53,741 nucleotides of DNA from NCBI GenBank assembly GCA_017635395.1, contig JAGBLN010000024.1, forward strand, positions 1 to 53,741. Reading direction: 5' to 3'. Below the pieces are notes generated by a model. That model was not told the DNA's origin and did not search any database. It was given only the letters and a program-made list of their open reading frames with translations. Below are positions 1 through 7,761 of the stretch, one piece after another (the first letter of the stretch is position 1; every line of letters begins with the position of its first letter). The translations under genes were made by a program, and so were the position numbers. Source of the DNA: Lachnospiraceae bacterium (GTDB lineage: Bacteria > Bacillota > Clostridia > Lachnospirales > Lachnospiraceae).

Positions 1-767
1 AAGACCTAAAAAAGAATTTTGGTAATACCGAGGTGCTGAAAGGCATAAGCTTTACTATGGAAAAGGGTGAGGTTCTATCCATAATAGGCTCATCAGGAAG
101 CGGAAAGACCACACTGCTCAGATGCCTCAATTTCCTTGAAACTGCCGATCACGGAACCATTTCGGTAGAAGGAAAAACAATTTACGACGGTGAAAGCGCA
201 GTCTTGCGTTCAGAAAAACAGATCCGTAAAAACAGGCTCAATTTCGGGCTTGTATTCCAGCAGTTCAATCTTTTCCCCCAGTATAGCGTGCTCAGAAACC
301 TTACCCTTCCTCCTGAACTAAATGCATCAAAGGAAGAAATAAATAATGCCGGCGGGAAAGCCGCGTTTAAAAAACAGCTTGACGAAAAAGGCATGGAACT
401 CCTTACCAGGATCGGGCTGGCAGAAAAAAAGGACAATTATCCCTGTGAGCTCTCCGGAGGCCAGCAGCAGCGTGTTGCCCTTGCCAGGGCACTTATGCTC
501 ACGCCTGATATACTGTGCTTTGACGAGCCTACCAGCGCCCTTGATCCGGAACTTACGAGGGAAGTTCTTCAAGTTATAAAAGACCTTAAAAACAGCGACA
601 ATACCATGATAGTGGTAACCCACGAAATGGAATTTGCAAGAAATGTATCAGACCGCATACTCTTCATGTCTGACGGATACATAGCAGAAAGCGGCGCCCC
701 TGATAAGCTTTTTACTGCTCCTGAAACTGCCGCTCTTAAATCTTTTCTCAATAATTCACTTAACTGA
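1..767 (+). CDS. Amino-acid-type ABC transporter ATP-binding protein (5' end outside window)
   Basis: This is the ATPase subunit of a polar amino acid importer of the GlnQ/HisP type, acting on the inner face of the membrane. The motifs run in order: Walker A GSSGSGKTT, Q-loop VFQQFNLFP, signature LSGGQQQR, Walker B ILCFDEPTSALDP, and the H-loop VVTHEM. The reading frame is open to the window edge: the codons before the GTG at 33 read DLKKNFGNTE, the usual family N-terminus, so that GTG is internal and only a few residues are missing. The permease and binding protein are presumably upstream, outside the window. The gene converges on the SH3b gene 46 bases away, and no clear terminator hairpin was seen between them. 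The substrate cannot be read from the sequence. Confidence 0.93.
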   Translation, partial: DLKKNFGNTEVLKGISFTMEKGEVLSIIGSSGSGKTTLLRCLNFLETADHGTISVEGKTIYDGESAVLRSEKQIRKNRLNFGLVFQQFNLFPQYSVLRNLTLPPELNASKEEINNAGGKAAFKKQLDEKGMELLTRIGLAEKKDNYPCELSGGQQQRVALARALMLTPDILCFDEPTSALDPELTREVLQVIKDLKNSDNTMIVVTHEMEFARNVSDRILFMSDGYIAESGAPDKLFTAPETAALKSFLNNSLN

Positions 768-813
768 CCCGAAATCCGCTCTGAAGCAATCCTGCAGATC
801 CTTGATTTGGTTT

Positions 814-2337
814 TCACTGATCAACGTAATCAGTCTTTACATATCCCGTCTTGCCGTTAAACTTAATCCCTACCCAGCCATTCTTTGCAGACTCGACTAT
901 CTCATAGCTCTCCCCTGCGTATGCTAACCCTAGTTTATCACCGCTTGTTGACGCAGAAGACCTTACATTTACAGTCTCCTTGATAGTAGCTTTTGCCGCA
1001 TTGCTGTTGCCGGAATCATCACCGCCCAGCTCCTTAAGGAACTCAGTCTTGATATATCCGTCCTCGCCGTTGAACTCCACCTTGCTCCAGCCGTTTGAAC
1101 GCTGCTCAAGGCATATGAGCTGTGTACCTTCATTTACAACACCGAGTCTTTCAGCGTTCTCATCATCGGCAGACCTTACATTGACGGTATCGGTAGTCTC
1201 CACCATGATCTCGCCGTCTGAGATTACCTCAACAGAATTATCGGATACACTGTCGCCGCTTCCTTCTTCCGCAGCAGCCTCTGCAAGAATCTCTCCTACA
1301 GAGTTCTTTATGAGTTCATTCAGAGAATTCATATATGCTGCGAAATCAGCGTCAGAATCCAGTATCTTATTGTAGTTTTCATCCACAGCGTTAAGCAATA
1401 CCGTTACATCTTCCTGCGCAGATACCTCACGGATATAATCAGCCAGCTTTTCTTCAAAGTCTCCGGTATGGACATACAGGCTGCCATCAGTATCGGTACA
1501 TACGAATATTGTGATGAGTCCCGGTGCAGTCTGCTCCCAGTCCTTTAATTTAAGGTCATATGTGGCAAATACTACATAGGATCCCTCATAAGGCCCCGGC
1601 TTCGTGTAGCAATTGATATTCTCATACTTTTCAACATAAATATTTCTTGCTTCTATCTTGGCTGCATCCCTGCTGTTTAAAGGCTGCTTTATCACATTGC
1701 TGCTCTGCAGTTCTTCGCCGCTTCTTGCCGCAAAGTATTTCGCCACCAGGGTATTTACATCCGAATATGCATTTTCTGCCAGCGGCTCAGTAGTAACAGC
1801 ATACGATTCCTCTACTGTCGCCTCGCTTCCTGAAATACTACCCTGTGAAAGGGAAACTTCAGGTGTTTTATTCATATTTTTTGTGATAAGAACGCCCACA
1901 CCGACAATGACAAGAACTGCAAGCAGGGCGCCGCCAACGATAAAAGGAATCCTGTTGCCCGTGGACTTGCCAGAGGACGTCTTCCTGGAGGATGCATTAA
2001 AAGAACTGTCCCCTAAAGATGTCCATTTCACATGTTTTTTACGGGGCGATTCATCGAGGCCGTCGAAATCATCATCAGAAAGAGTCTCTACAGAGTCTTC
2101 TTCCCACTCTTCTTCCTCAGGCTGAATATCGGCACTGCTTTCGCTGTCAGCTGTATTTTCAGCTGTAAACTCTTCTGCTGAATTTTCCGAAGCTGCATCT
2201 TCAGCAGGAACTTCACTCACAGCATTGTCCTCATCTGAAGGCTGGTCTGCTACAGCATCATTCTGCACTGAAATATTCTGATCTTCATTTCTTTTATCAG
2301 TATTATTATTTCTTTTGCTTCTGTTTTTTTTGCTCAT
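814..2337 (-). CDS. Membrane-anchored protein with two C-terminal SH3b domains
   Basis: The 507-residue protein has a Lys/Arg/Asn start, a strongly acidic Glu/Asp/Ser region (about 20-100), one membrane helix near residues 132-152 (FIVGGALLAVLVIVGVGVLI) and an external part ending in two bacterial SH3 repeats. Each repeat carries the usual VNVRS motif, a W and a GY(I/V)KT motif (about 372-440 and 450-507). SH3b domains bind cell wall peptides, so a role at the envelope is inferred. The middle region (about 190-350) was not recognised; its aromatic-rich beta pattern suggests a small secreted domain. The start ATG has only a weak Shine-Dalgarno. It lies downstream of tRNA-Arg on the same strand. 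Confidence 0.8.
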   Translation of the reverse strand: MSKKNRSKRNNNTDKRNEDQNISVQNDAVADQPSDEDNAVSEVPAEDAASENSAEEFTAENTADSESSADIQPEEEEWEEDSVETLSDDDFDGLDESPRKKHVKWTSLGDSSFNASSRKTSSGKSTGNRIPFIVGGALLAVLVIVGVGVLITKNMNKTPEVSLSQGSISGSEATVEESYAVTTEPLAENAYSDVNTLVAKYFAARSGEELQSSNVIKQPLNSRDAAKIEARNIYVEKYENINCYTKPGPYEGSYVVFATYDLKLKDWEQTAPGLITIFVCTDTDGSLYVHTGDFEEKLADYIREVSAQEDVTVLLNAVDENYNKILDSDADFAAYMNSLNELIKNSVGEILAEAAAEEGSGDSVSDNSVEVISDGEIMVETTDTVNVRSADDENAERLGVVNEGTQLICLEQRSNGWSKVEFNGEDGYIKTEFLKELGGDDSGNSNAAKATIKETVNVRSSASTSGDKLGLAYAGESYEIVESAKNGWVGIKFNGKTGYVKTDYVDQ

Positions 2338-2402
2338 ATCTGTCTATTGTAATCCCTGTTTTAGATTAATTCTGCCGCAATTGTTCTAATTACTTTTCGA
2401 AG

Positions 2403-2474
2403 TGCACCCGACAGGAGTCGAACCTGCGTCAAAGGCGTCGGAGGCCTCCGTTCTATCCACTAGACTACGGGTGC
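2403..2474 (-). tRNA. tRNA-Arg (anticodon CCG)
   Basis: On the minus strand the sequence folds as a complete cloverleaf. The acceptor stem is GCACCCG/CGGGTGC, the anticodon stem GAGGC/GCCTT encloses loop CTCCGAC with anticodon CCG (reads CGG, Arg), and the T arm is GCAGG-TTCGACT-CCTGT. The discriminator base is A and no CCA is encoded. It lies between the DUF5688 gene and the SH3b gene, all on the same strand. Confidence 0.95.
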
Positions 2475-2479
2475 TTTAA

Positions 2480-2505
2480 GGTTACCGAAATATTTTTCGG
2501 TAACC
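2480..2505 (-). terminator. Perfect 11-bp hairpin between DUF5688 gene and tRNA-Arg
   Basis: GGTTACCGAAA and TTTCGGTAACC form a perfect stem around a four-base loop, 18 bases after the stop of the DUF5688 gene and 5 bases before the tRNA. It lacks a clear U-tract (TTAAAGC follows), so it may be a weak terminator or a processing hairpin in a cotranscript. Confidence 0.45.
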
Positions 2506-2523
2506 CCAACAAACTTTGCTATT

Positions 2524-3507
2524 TTAACATATTTGTAACAAATTGTCTACAGGTTCATAGTGATACACAGAATATCCTAATATCTCGTCATCCTCGACCT
2601 GTGTATCGTTCACCTCCCGTACCATCCGGCTTAAGGACTCAACATCATCTGCCATTTTGTCAGGCACTAGTATCAGCTCATGCACCGACGAAGGCAGGAT
2701 ATAAAAGCCTCCCCCTGTCTGCTCTGCGCAGTCTTTAAGCACATTATCATAGAGAAGGCAGGATGCCCCAAAATACTTTTCCCTGTTTGTCAGTACATAT
2801 ATCCTGGATTCACATCCGTTCTTCATCATCTCCAGCATTTCATCAGCAAGGTTCTCCATCCAGGAATCGTCATCAGAACCGTATTCAGCCGGACAGTTAA
2901 GTACGCCGGACTCAAATTTTCTTCTTATGTCCTCCAGAAAAATGTTCCTCATCAGGCTGTCCATTTTGTGAAGTTTTGCCGGAAGCATGACCGGTGCATT
3001 CTTAAGGGCGATCTTATAAAGGGTATCAGGATCCGTCTTCCATGTCTCCATATGCGTGTTATTGATAAGGATAGAAGCATTGCCTCCCTCCCCCCCTTCG
3101 ATCAGATAGAAAAATACTACAGACATATCATGAAAGGGAAAATTTGGAACCTCCTTTAATAACAGCTTATTAAGTTCCGTGTTCACGAGCTTTATCACAA
3201 TATGTTCCTTTGCTTTTTCAAAGTTTTCAAAATCCTCCGGATCAAAAAAAAGATGATCCTTGTTTACCGCCGCAAGGCTTATTATTTCTTCTATTACGCC
3301 AGAGAAGAGCCGGCCCGAACTATACTGCTCGAAAAAGCTCTCCAGGTAGATAGTAGGTGCCAGCTTGCTGTCCTTCCCCCTGACCGTTAATCCCTGAAGC
3401 ACAACTCCGTTATTCTTGGTCACGCTCCTTATTTCAACTTCCTTTTCTTCGCCGTAATAGTCCTCCAGTGACTTTTTTACTTTATTACAAAAATCTTTAA
3501 AATCCAT
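2524..3507 (-). CDS. DUF5688-like protein
   Basis: The 327-residue protein is soluble, with no signal peptide or membrane segment. The N-terminus (MDFKDFCNKVKKSLEDYY, then NNGVVLQGLTV and PTIYLE with an FFEQY-like acidic helix) matches what I know of DUF5688 proteins, which are abundant and often multicopy in Lachnospiraceae and have no assigned function. No catalytic motif is visible. A good Shine-Dalgarno (AGGAGG) precedes the ATG. The efp terminator lies about 30 bases upstream with no promoter seen in between, so expression may depend on readthrough. It is unrelated in role to its neighbours. Confidence 0.7.
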   Translation of the reverse strand: MDFKDFCNKVKKSLEDYYGEEKEVEIRSVTKNNGVVLQGLTVRGKDSKLAPTIYLESFFEQYSSGRLFSGVIEEIISLAAVNKDHLFFDPEDFENFEKAKEHIVIKLVNTELNKLLLKEVPNFPFHDMSVVFFYLIEGGEGGNASILINNTHMETWKTDPDTLYKIALKNAPVMLPAKLHKMDSLMRNIFLEDIRRKFESGVLNCPAEYGSDDDSWMENLADEMLEMMKNGCESRIYVLTNREKYFGASCLLYDNVLKDCAEQTGGGFYILPSSVHELILVPDKMADDVESLSRMVREVNDTQVEDDEILGYSVYHYEPVDNLLQIC

Positions 3508-3534
3508 ATATTTTTCCTCCTGTGAAAAGATGCT

Positions 3535-3580
3535 AAAAACAAAAAAACAACAGATATAAAATCCTAGAATTTTACATCTG
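3535..3580 (-). terminator. Rho-independent terminator after efp
   Basis: On the minus strand a stem of CAGATGTAAAAT pairing imperfectly with ATTTTATATCTG is followed by TTGTTTTTTTGTTTTT. It lies about 65 bases past the efp stop and about 30 bases before the DUF5688 start, so it separates the two genes or acts as a leader attenuator for the second. Confidence 0.75.
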
Positions 3581-3647
3581 CTGTCTTACTTTACTCGGTG
3601 ATTCAGATCAGGGCTATGTCACCCTGTCTTTAATCATACGGCACTGA

Positions 3648-4205
3648 TTATACGCGGCTTAAATACTCTCCGGTTCTTGTGTCGATCTTTATCTTGTCGC
3701 CTGTATTGACAAACAAAGGAACAGAAACCTGTGCACCTGTCTCAACTGTAGCAGGCTTTGTAGCACCTGTTGCGGTATCACCCTTGAAGCCGGGCTCTGT
3801 GTCAGAGATCTCAAGCTCTACGAAAAGAGGAGGCTCGATTGCAAATACACTTCCGTTGTGGGAGCAAACCTTAACCATCTCATTTTCTTTAACGAACTTA
3901 AGGGCATCGCCAACTGTATTTTTGTCAAGTGCGATCTGCTCATAATTCTCTGTATCCATAAAGTTGAAAAGATCTCCGTCAGAATACAGATACTGCATTT
4001 CCTTTCTGTCTATACGCGCCTGCGGGCATTTTTCTGTCGGTCTGAAAGTCTTCTCGACAACACCGCCGTTCTTAACATCCTTGAGCTTGGTACGTACGAA
4101 AGCCGCACCCTTACCCGGTTTAACATGCTGGAACTCAACTATCTGATAAACGCTGTTATCATACTCGATAGTCATACCGTTTCTGAATTCGCCTGCAGAT
4201 ATCAT
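3648..4205 (-). CDS. efp: Translation elongation factor P
   Basis: EF-P binds between the P and E sites of the ribosome and relieves stalling at polyproline. The 185-residue length is normal for the family. The KOW-like N-terminal domain carries the loop [11 protein letters not shown] with Lys32 at the tip, the position that is modified in other bacteria. It is followed by the two OB domains, ending in the typical [17 protein letters not shown]. The Pro/Ala linker of the SHOCT-repeat protein in this same window is the sort of substrate that needs EF-P. A Shine-Dalgarno AGGAGG precedes the ATG, and a promoter lies upstream. Confidence 0.98.
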   Translation of the reverse strand: MISAGEFRNGMTIEYDNSVYQIVEFQHVKPGKGAAFVRTKLKDVKNGGVVEKTFRPTEKCPQARIDRKEMQYLYSDGDLFNFMDTENYEQIALDKNTVGDALKFVKENEMVKVCSHNGSVFAIEPPLFVELEISDTEPGFKGDTATGATKPATVETGAQVSVPLFVNTGDKIKIDTRTGEYLSRV

Positions 4206-4246
4206 AAATACTTCCTCCTAAAATAGTCACAAAATAATACTGTACT

Positions 4247-4275
4247 ATCTTACTCTATCTCTTTTCTCATTTCAA
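4247..4275 (-). promoter_or_regulatory. Candidate sigma-A promoter for efp
   Basis: On the minus strand TTGAAA, a 17-base spacer and TAAGAT lie about 40 bases before the efp start codon. Confidence 0.6.
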
Positions 4276-4346
4276 GAGTTTTTTCAAACAGATAACACCT
4301 TTTTCGCAGCAGCTTTCTGCTATCGTTTTAAAAAATACTTTCAGGC

Positions 4347-4793
4347 TCAGTCTCCTGCTTTCCTGATAAGCTCCATCATATGGTCGATTGCCACCAGATA
4401 CCCGTCAAGCCCCAGCCCCTTTATCCTTTCATCACATACATCTGTCACAACAGATATCTTCCTGAAATCTTCCCTGCTGTCTACATCGGAAATATGGATT
4501 TCTATCCTTGGAATATCATAGCTTGCAAGGGCATCACGGATAGCATAGCTGTAATGTGTGTATGCACCGGGATTGATTATTATCCCCTGCGTACCATCGG
4601 AATAAGCATCCTGTATACGGTCGATTATGGCTCCCTCATGGTTGGACTGGAACACTTCAACCGTATTCCCTGTCTCTTCTGCCTTCTTTGCGATCATCTC
4701 AAGAAGTCCGTCATAGTTCTTTGTGCCGTAAACAGCCTTTTCCCTGATGCCTAAAAAATTAATGTTCGGTCCGTTGATTATAAGTATTTTCAT
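4347..4793 (-). CDS. aroQ: Type II 3-dehydroquinate dehydratase
   Basis: This enzyme removes water from 3-dehydroquinate to give 3-dehydroshikimate in the shikimate pathway. The 148 residues match the type II family: NGPNINFLGIRE at the N-terminus with the active-site Arg and, a little later, Tyr (VYG), then FQSNHEGAIID, the INPGAYTHYSYAIRDAL segment, and EIHISDVDSREDFR with the catalytic His. The usual HISN is HISD here. The gene follows aroK by 66 bases on the same strand, so the two are probably cotranscribed. The start has GAGGAG just upstream. Confidence 0.96.
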   Translation of the reverse strand: MKILIINGPNINFLGIREKAVYGTKNYDGLLEMIAKKAEETGNTVEVFQSNHEGAIIDRIQDAYSDGTQGIIINPGAYTHYSYAIRDALASYDIPRIEIHISDVDSREDFRKISVVTDVCDERIKGLGLDGYLVAIDHMMELIRKAGD

Positions 4794-4859
4794 AGCTCCT
4801 CTTTCTGCCTCTTTGCGGCATTAATGCCATAGCCTTTCCCCGCACCGGTATAGCGATTC

Positions 4860-5381
4860 TCACACAAATGTCATGTAAGTAATTATCTCGTCTGCCAGCC
4901 CTGCAGTCGTCATCTCATCCGTAGGGATAACCGCATCTGAAGCATCCATATATGCGGGGTCGCGTGCTTCAAGCATATCCGCGATCTTCTGCTTTTTGCT
5001 TTTCACTGTCTCGCCCTGCAGAAGGGGCCTGCTGCGGTCCCCCATTAGACGCATTGCCAGTGTGTCCACAGATGTCCTTAAATATATCACTTTTCCAAGC
5101 TGTTTTAAAAGTGCCCGGTTTTCTTCACGCACAGGCATGCCGCCGCCGGTGGACAGGATTCCTTTAAAACCATCATCCTTAAGCTGTTTTAAAAGTGCTG
5201 TCTCCATATCACGGAATGCTGACTCTCCATCGGAGGCAAAGATATCGCTGATCTTTCTTTTTTCAGTTTCTTCTATACGATGGTCTGTATCCAGAAAAGC
5301 CATACCGGTCTTCTCCGCCAGTGCTTTTGCCACTGAACTTTTTCCGGATCCCATATAGCCGATTAAAATTATGTTTTCCAA
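4860..5381 (-). CDS. aroK: Shikimate kinase
   Basis: The enzyme phosphorylates shikimate at the 3-hydroxyl with ATP. At 173 residues it is typical in length. Visible motifs are Walker A GYMGSGKSSVAKAL (about 8-21), the shikimate-binding FLDTDHRIE segment, the STGGGMP glycine loop, and the LID-region RSRPLLQ. The pathway partners aroQ (directly downstream) and aroA with tyrA (plus strand, 4-6 kb away) are also in this window. Confidence 0.96.
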   Translation of the reverse strand: MENIILIGYMGSGKSSVAKALAEKTGMAFLDTDHRIEETEKRKISDIFASDGESAFRDMETALLKQLKDDGFKGILSTGGGMPVREENRALLKQLGKVIYLRTSVDTLAMRLMGDRSRPLLQGETVKSKKQKIADMLEARDPAYMDASDAVIPTDEMTTAGLADEIITYMTFV

Positions 5382-5404
5382 GTTGATTTCTCCAATTAGG
5401 TATA

Positions 5405-5434
5405 CTCTTATGCGCTAAATTTCCATCCGGTCAA
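5405..5434 (-). promoter_or_regulatory. Candidate promoter for aroK-aroQ
   Basis: On the minus strand TTGACC, an 18-base spacer and TAAGAG (or ATAAGA at 17) end about 24 bases before the aroK start. Confidence 0.45.
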
Positions 5435-5462
5435 TAATTTTTGCCAACCTGTATGCGTTCAT

Positions 5463-5538
5463 AAAAACTGCAGAATCCCGGCCACCCGAATATGTTCATG
5501 AACATATGAGGGTAGGCCGGGATTAGCTCACAGTTTTT
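5463..5538 (-). terminator. Nested palindromic terminator after the EF-G-like gene
   Basis: The element is symmetric at four levels: AAAAACTG/CAGTTTTT outside, ATCCCGGCC/GGCCGGGAT, then ACCC/GGGT, and a perfect 18-base inner palindrome at 5489-5506. The A- and T-tracts flank it in both directions. It starts 10 bases after the EF-G-like stop codon and precedes the aroK promoter, so it should end the EF-G-like transcript. Confidence 0.7.
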
Positions 5539-5547
5539 TATTACTTT

Positions 5548-7638
5548 TTACTCCGCATTATCAGCCTTGACAGCTTCAGCCCTTGCTGCTACTTCCTTCT
5601 CCTGTACATCCGAAGGAGCCTGCTCATAGCGGATAAATTCATAGGAATAATCACCTCTGCCACCTGTCATGGATCTGAGCACTGTGCAGTACCCCTGCAG
5701 GCAGGACATAGGAATTTCAGCCTCTATGGTCTGCTTGCCGGCACCTGCAGGATTCATTCCCAGCACTCTTCCGCGGCGCTTGTTAAGGTCACCCATTACA
5801 TCACCGGTAAAAGCATCCGGTATGGTGACTTTAAGGGATGCGATAGGCTCTAAAAGTACAGGACCTGCTTCCATAACGCCTTTCTTGAAAGCCTGGATGG
5901 CAGCGGTCTTGAATGCCATTTCCGAAGAATCTACCGGGTGATATGAACCGTCATAAAGAGTAGCCTTTATGCCCACTACCGGATATGCTGCCAGAGGTCC
6001 TCTCTGTACTGCCTCTGCTATACCCTTTTCAACAGCCGGGAAATAGTTCTTGGGAACAGAACCTCCCACTACTTCCTCCTCAAATACATAAGGCTTGTCA
6101 AGGTCACCTGATGACTCGAATCTCATCTTTACATGTCCATACTGACCATGTCCGCCGGACTGCTTTTTATACTTATACTCAACGTCTGATTTTTTCTTTA
6201 CGGTCTCTTTGTATGCTACCTTGGGATCTGAAAGCTCGATCTCGATATTGTACTGATCCTTAAGCTTGGAAGCGATCACGTCGATCTGCATCTCGCCTAT
6301 GCCGTAGATAAGTGTCTGACGGTTCTCACCATCATTTACCACCTTCATGGTCAGGTCTTCGTGTCCCATCTTCTGAAGGGCCTGGGCAAGCTTGTCCACA
6401 TCCCCCTTATTCTTGGGCTTATATCTCATACATGTGTAAGGCACAGAAAGCTGAGTCTTTCCATACTGTATCGTATTAGCCTTGGTAGAAAGGGTATTGC
6501 CTGTACGTGCTGCGGTAAGCTTTGCTATAGCTCCGATATCACCGGCATGGAGTTCTTTGATCTCCGTAGCCTTGGATCCGCACATTACATAAAGCTTAGC
6601 CACCTTTTCCTCGATATCTTTGTCTTTATTGTAGATCAAGTCATCAGCCTTAAGCACGCCGCTCATTACCTTGATGAGTGAATACTTGCCGATGAACGGA
6701 TCCACGATGGTCTTCCAGATATAAGCACTCTTGGGCTTTGAGAAATCATAGTCAGCCTGGAAGATCTCATTGGTCTTAAGTGATACGTCGGCAGCCTTCC
6801 TGATGGTAGGAGGCGGACAGAGCTTAACGATATCGTCAAGCAGTGCATATGTGCCCTGGCACAGTGTATTTGATCCCATGGATATAGGATAGATCTCGTT
6901 ATTGTTAACGCTGATACGAAGTGCAGCTCTTATCTCGTCCTCGGAGAAAGTCTCGCCGCCGAAATATCTTTCCATCATGTCTTCGCTGGTCTCGGCAACT
7001 GCCTCCATAAGTACATCAGTGTACTTATCAAGATATTCCTGTGCATAGTCAGGCATATCGCATTCTTTTACTTCCTTGCCTACCCATTTCTGAGCCTTGC
7101 CGGATATTACATTTACATAGCCGACAAACTTCTCATTCTCTCTTATAGGGAAATGAAGAGGTGCTATCTTCTTGCCGTACTTTTCTGTCAGCTCCTCAAC
7201 CACCTTCCTGAAGGATGCATTGTCCACATCCATATCTGTTACATAAAACATTCTGGGGAGGTTGAACTTCTCGCACATATCCCATGCGCGCTCAGTACCT
7301 ACTTCCACACCAGCCTTGCCGGAAACAACGATTATGGCTGCTCCCGCTGCCGAACATGCCTCCTCTGCCTCACCGACGAAATCAAACATACCGGGTGCAT
7401 CCATCAGATTGATCTTTGCTCCCTCCCACTCCAAAGGAATGATGCTGGTTGTCAGTGAAATCTTTCTCTTCTGTTCTTCTTTGGTGAAATCTGAAAGAGT
7501 GTTACCTTCCTCAATGCTGCCCATGCGGTTCGTAAGTCCCGCAAGATAAGCCATTGATTCGGCCAGAGATGTTTTGCCCGCACCGCTGTGCCCGAGCAAT
7601 ACGACATTACGGATTTTTTCTGTGGTGTAAATATTCAT
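5548..7638 (-). CDS. Elongation factor G paralogue with degenerate GTPase motifs
   Basis: The 696-residue protein has the full five-domain EF-G layout: G domain, OB domain II, domain III, domain IV with the SGGHGQYGHV loop, and domain V. It is a paralogue rather than the housekeeping factor. The P-loop GHSGAGKTS is normal, but G3 reads DAPGMFDF where translational GTPases have DTPGHVDF, so the catalytic His is Met. G4 reads TDMD where NKxD is expected. Similar changes are known in EF-G-2-type proteins (recalled). It stands alone, with its own promoter and terminator and not next to rpsL/rpsG/tuf, which fits a second copy. Its function in translocation, recycling or stress is not deducible. 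Shine-Dalgarno GGAGGT supports the ATG. Confidence 0.88.
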   Translation of the reverse strand: MNIYTTEKIRNVVLLGHSGAGKTSLAESMAYLAGLTNRMGSIEEGNTLSDFTKEEQKRKISLTTSIIPLEWEGAKINLMDAPGMFDFVGEAEEACSAAGAAIIVVSGKAGVEVGTERAWDMCEKFNLPRMFYVTDMDVDNASFRKVVEELTEKYGKKIAPLHFPIRENEKFVGYVNVISGKAQKWVGKEVKECDMPDYAQEYLDKYTDVLMEAVAETSEDMMERYFGGETFSEDEIRAALRISVNNNEIYPISMGSNTLCQGTYALLDDIVKLCPPPTIRKAADVSLKTNEIFQADYDFSKPKSAYIWKTIVDPFIGKYSLIKVMSGVLKADDLIYNKDKDIEEKVAKLYVMCGSKATEIKELHAGDIGAIAKLTAARTGNTLSTKANTIQYGKTQLSVPYTCMRYKPKNKGDVDKLAQALQKMGHEDLTMKVVNDGENRQTLIYGIGEMQIDVIASKLKDQYNIEIELSDPKVAYKETVKKKSDVEYKYKKQSGGHGQYGHVKMRFESSGDLDKPYVFEEEVVGGSVPKNYFPAVEKGIAEAVQRGPLAAYPVVGIKATLYDGSYHPVDSSEMAFKTAAIQAFKKGVMEAGPVLLEPIASLKVTIPDAFTGDVMGDLNKRRGRVLGMNPAGAGKQTIEAEIPMSCLQGYCTVLRSMTGGRGDYSYEFIRYEQAPSDVQEKEVAARAEAVKADNAE

Positions 7639-7708
7639 GCTGTAACCTCCAATCTGCTATTGCGCGCCCCCCGAAACGCGGAAGAACCCGCAGAATCTAA
7701 ACAGATAT

Positions 7709-7737
7709 ATTTTACCAAACTATTCACATGCTTACAA
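7709..7737 (-). promoter_or_regulatory. Promoter of the EF-G-like gene
   Basis: On the minus strand TTGTAA, a 17-base spacer and TAAAAT with an extended TGG ahead of the -10 lie about 70 bases before the ATG. The leader then contains a small hairpin (GCGG-GTTCTT-CCGC). Confidence 0.6.
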
Positions 7738-7761
7738 GAAAAGTATCCGTCAAAATTTGCC

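Noticed and set aside
33-767. GTG at 33 as the start of the ABC ATPase
   Set aside because: The frame is open to base 3 and reads the family-typical DLKKNFGNTE before it, so the gene is cut by the window edge.
980-2125. Plus-strand open frames opposite the SH3b gene, and similar long antisense frames elsewhere
   Set aside because: They mirror real minus-strand genes, have no Shine-Dalgarno and show biased low-complexity translations.
2403-2505. tRNA-Arg as an integration site of a mobile element
   Set aside because: No integrase, no direct repeat of the tRNA 3' end and no foreign genes were seen nearby.
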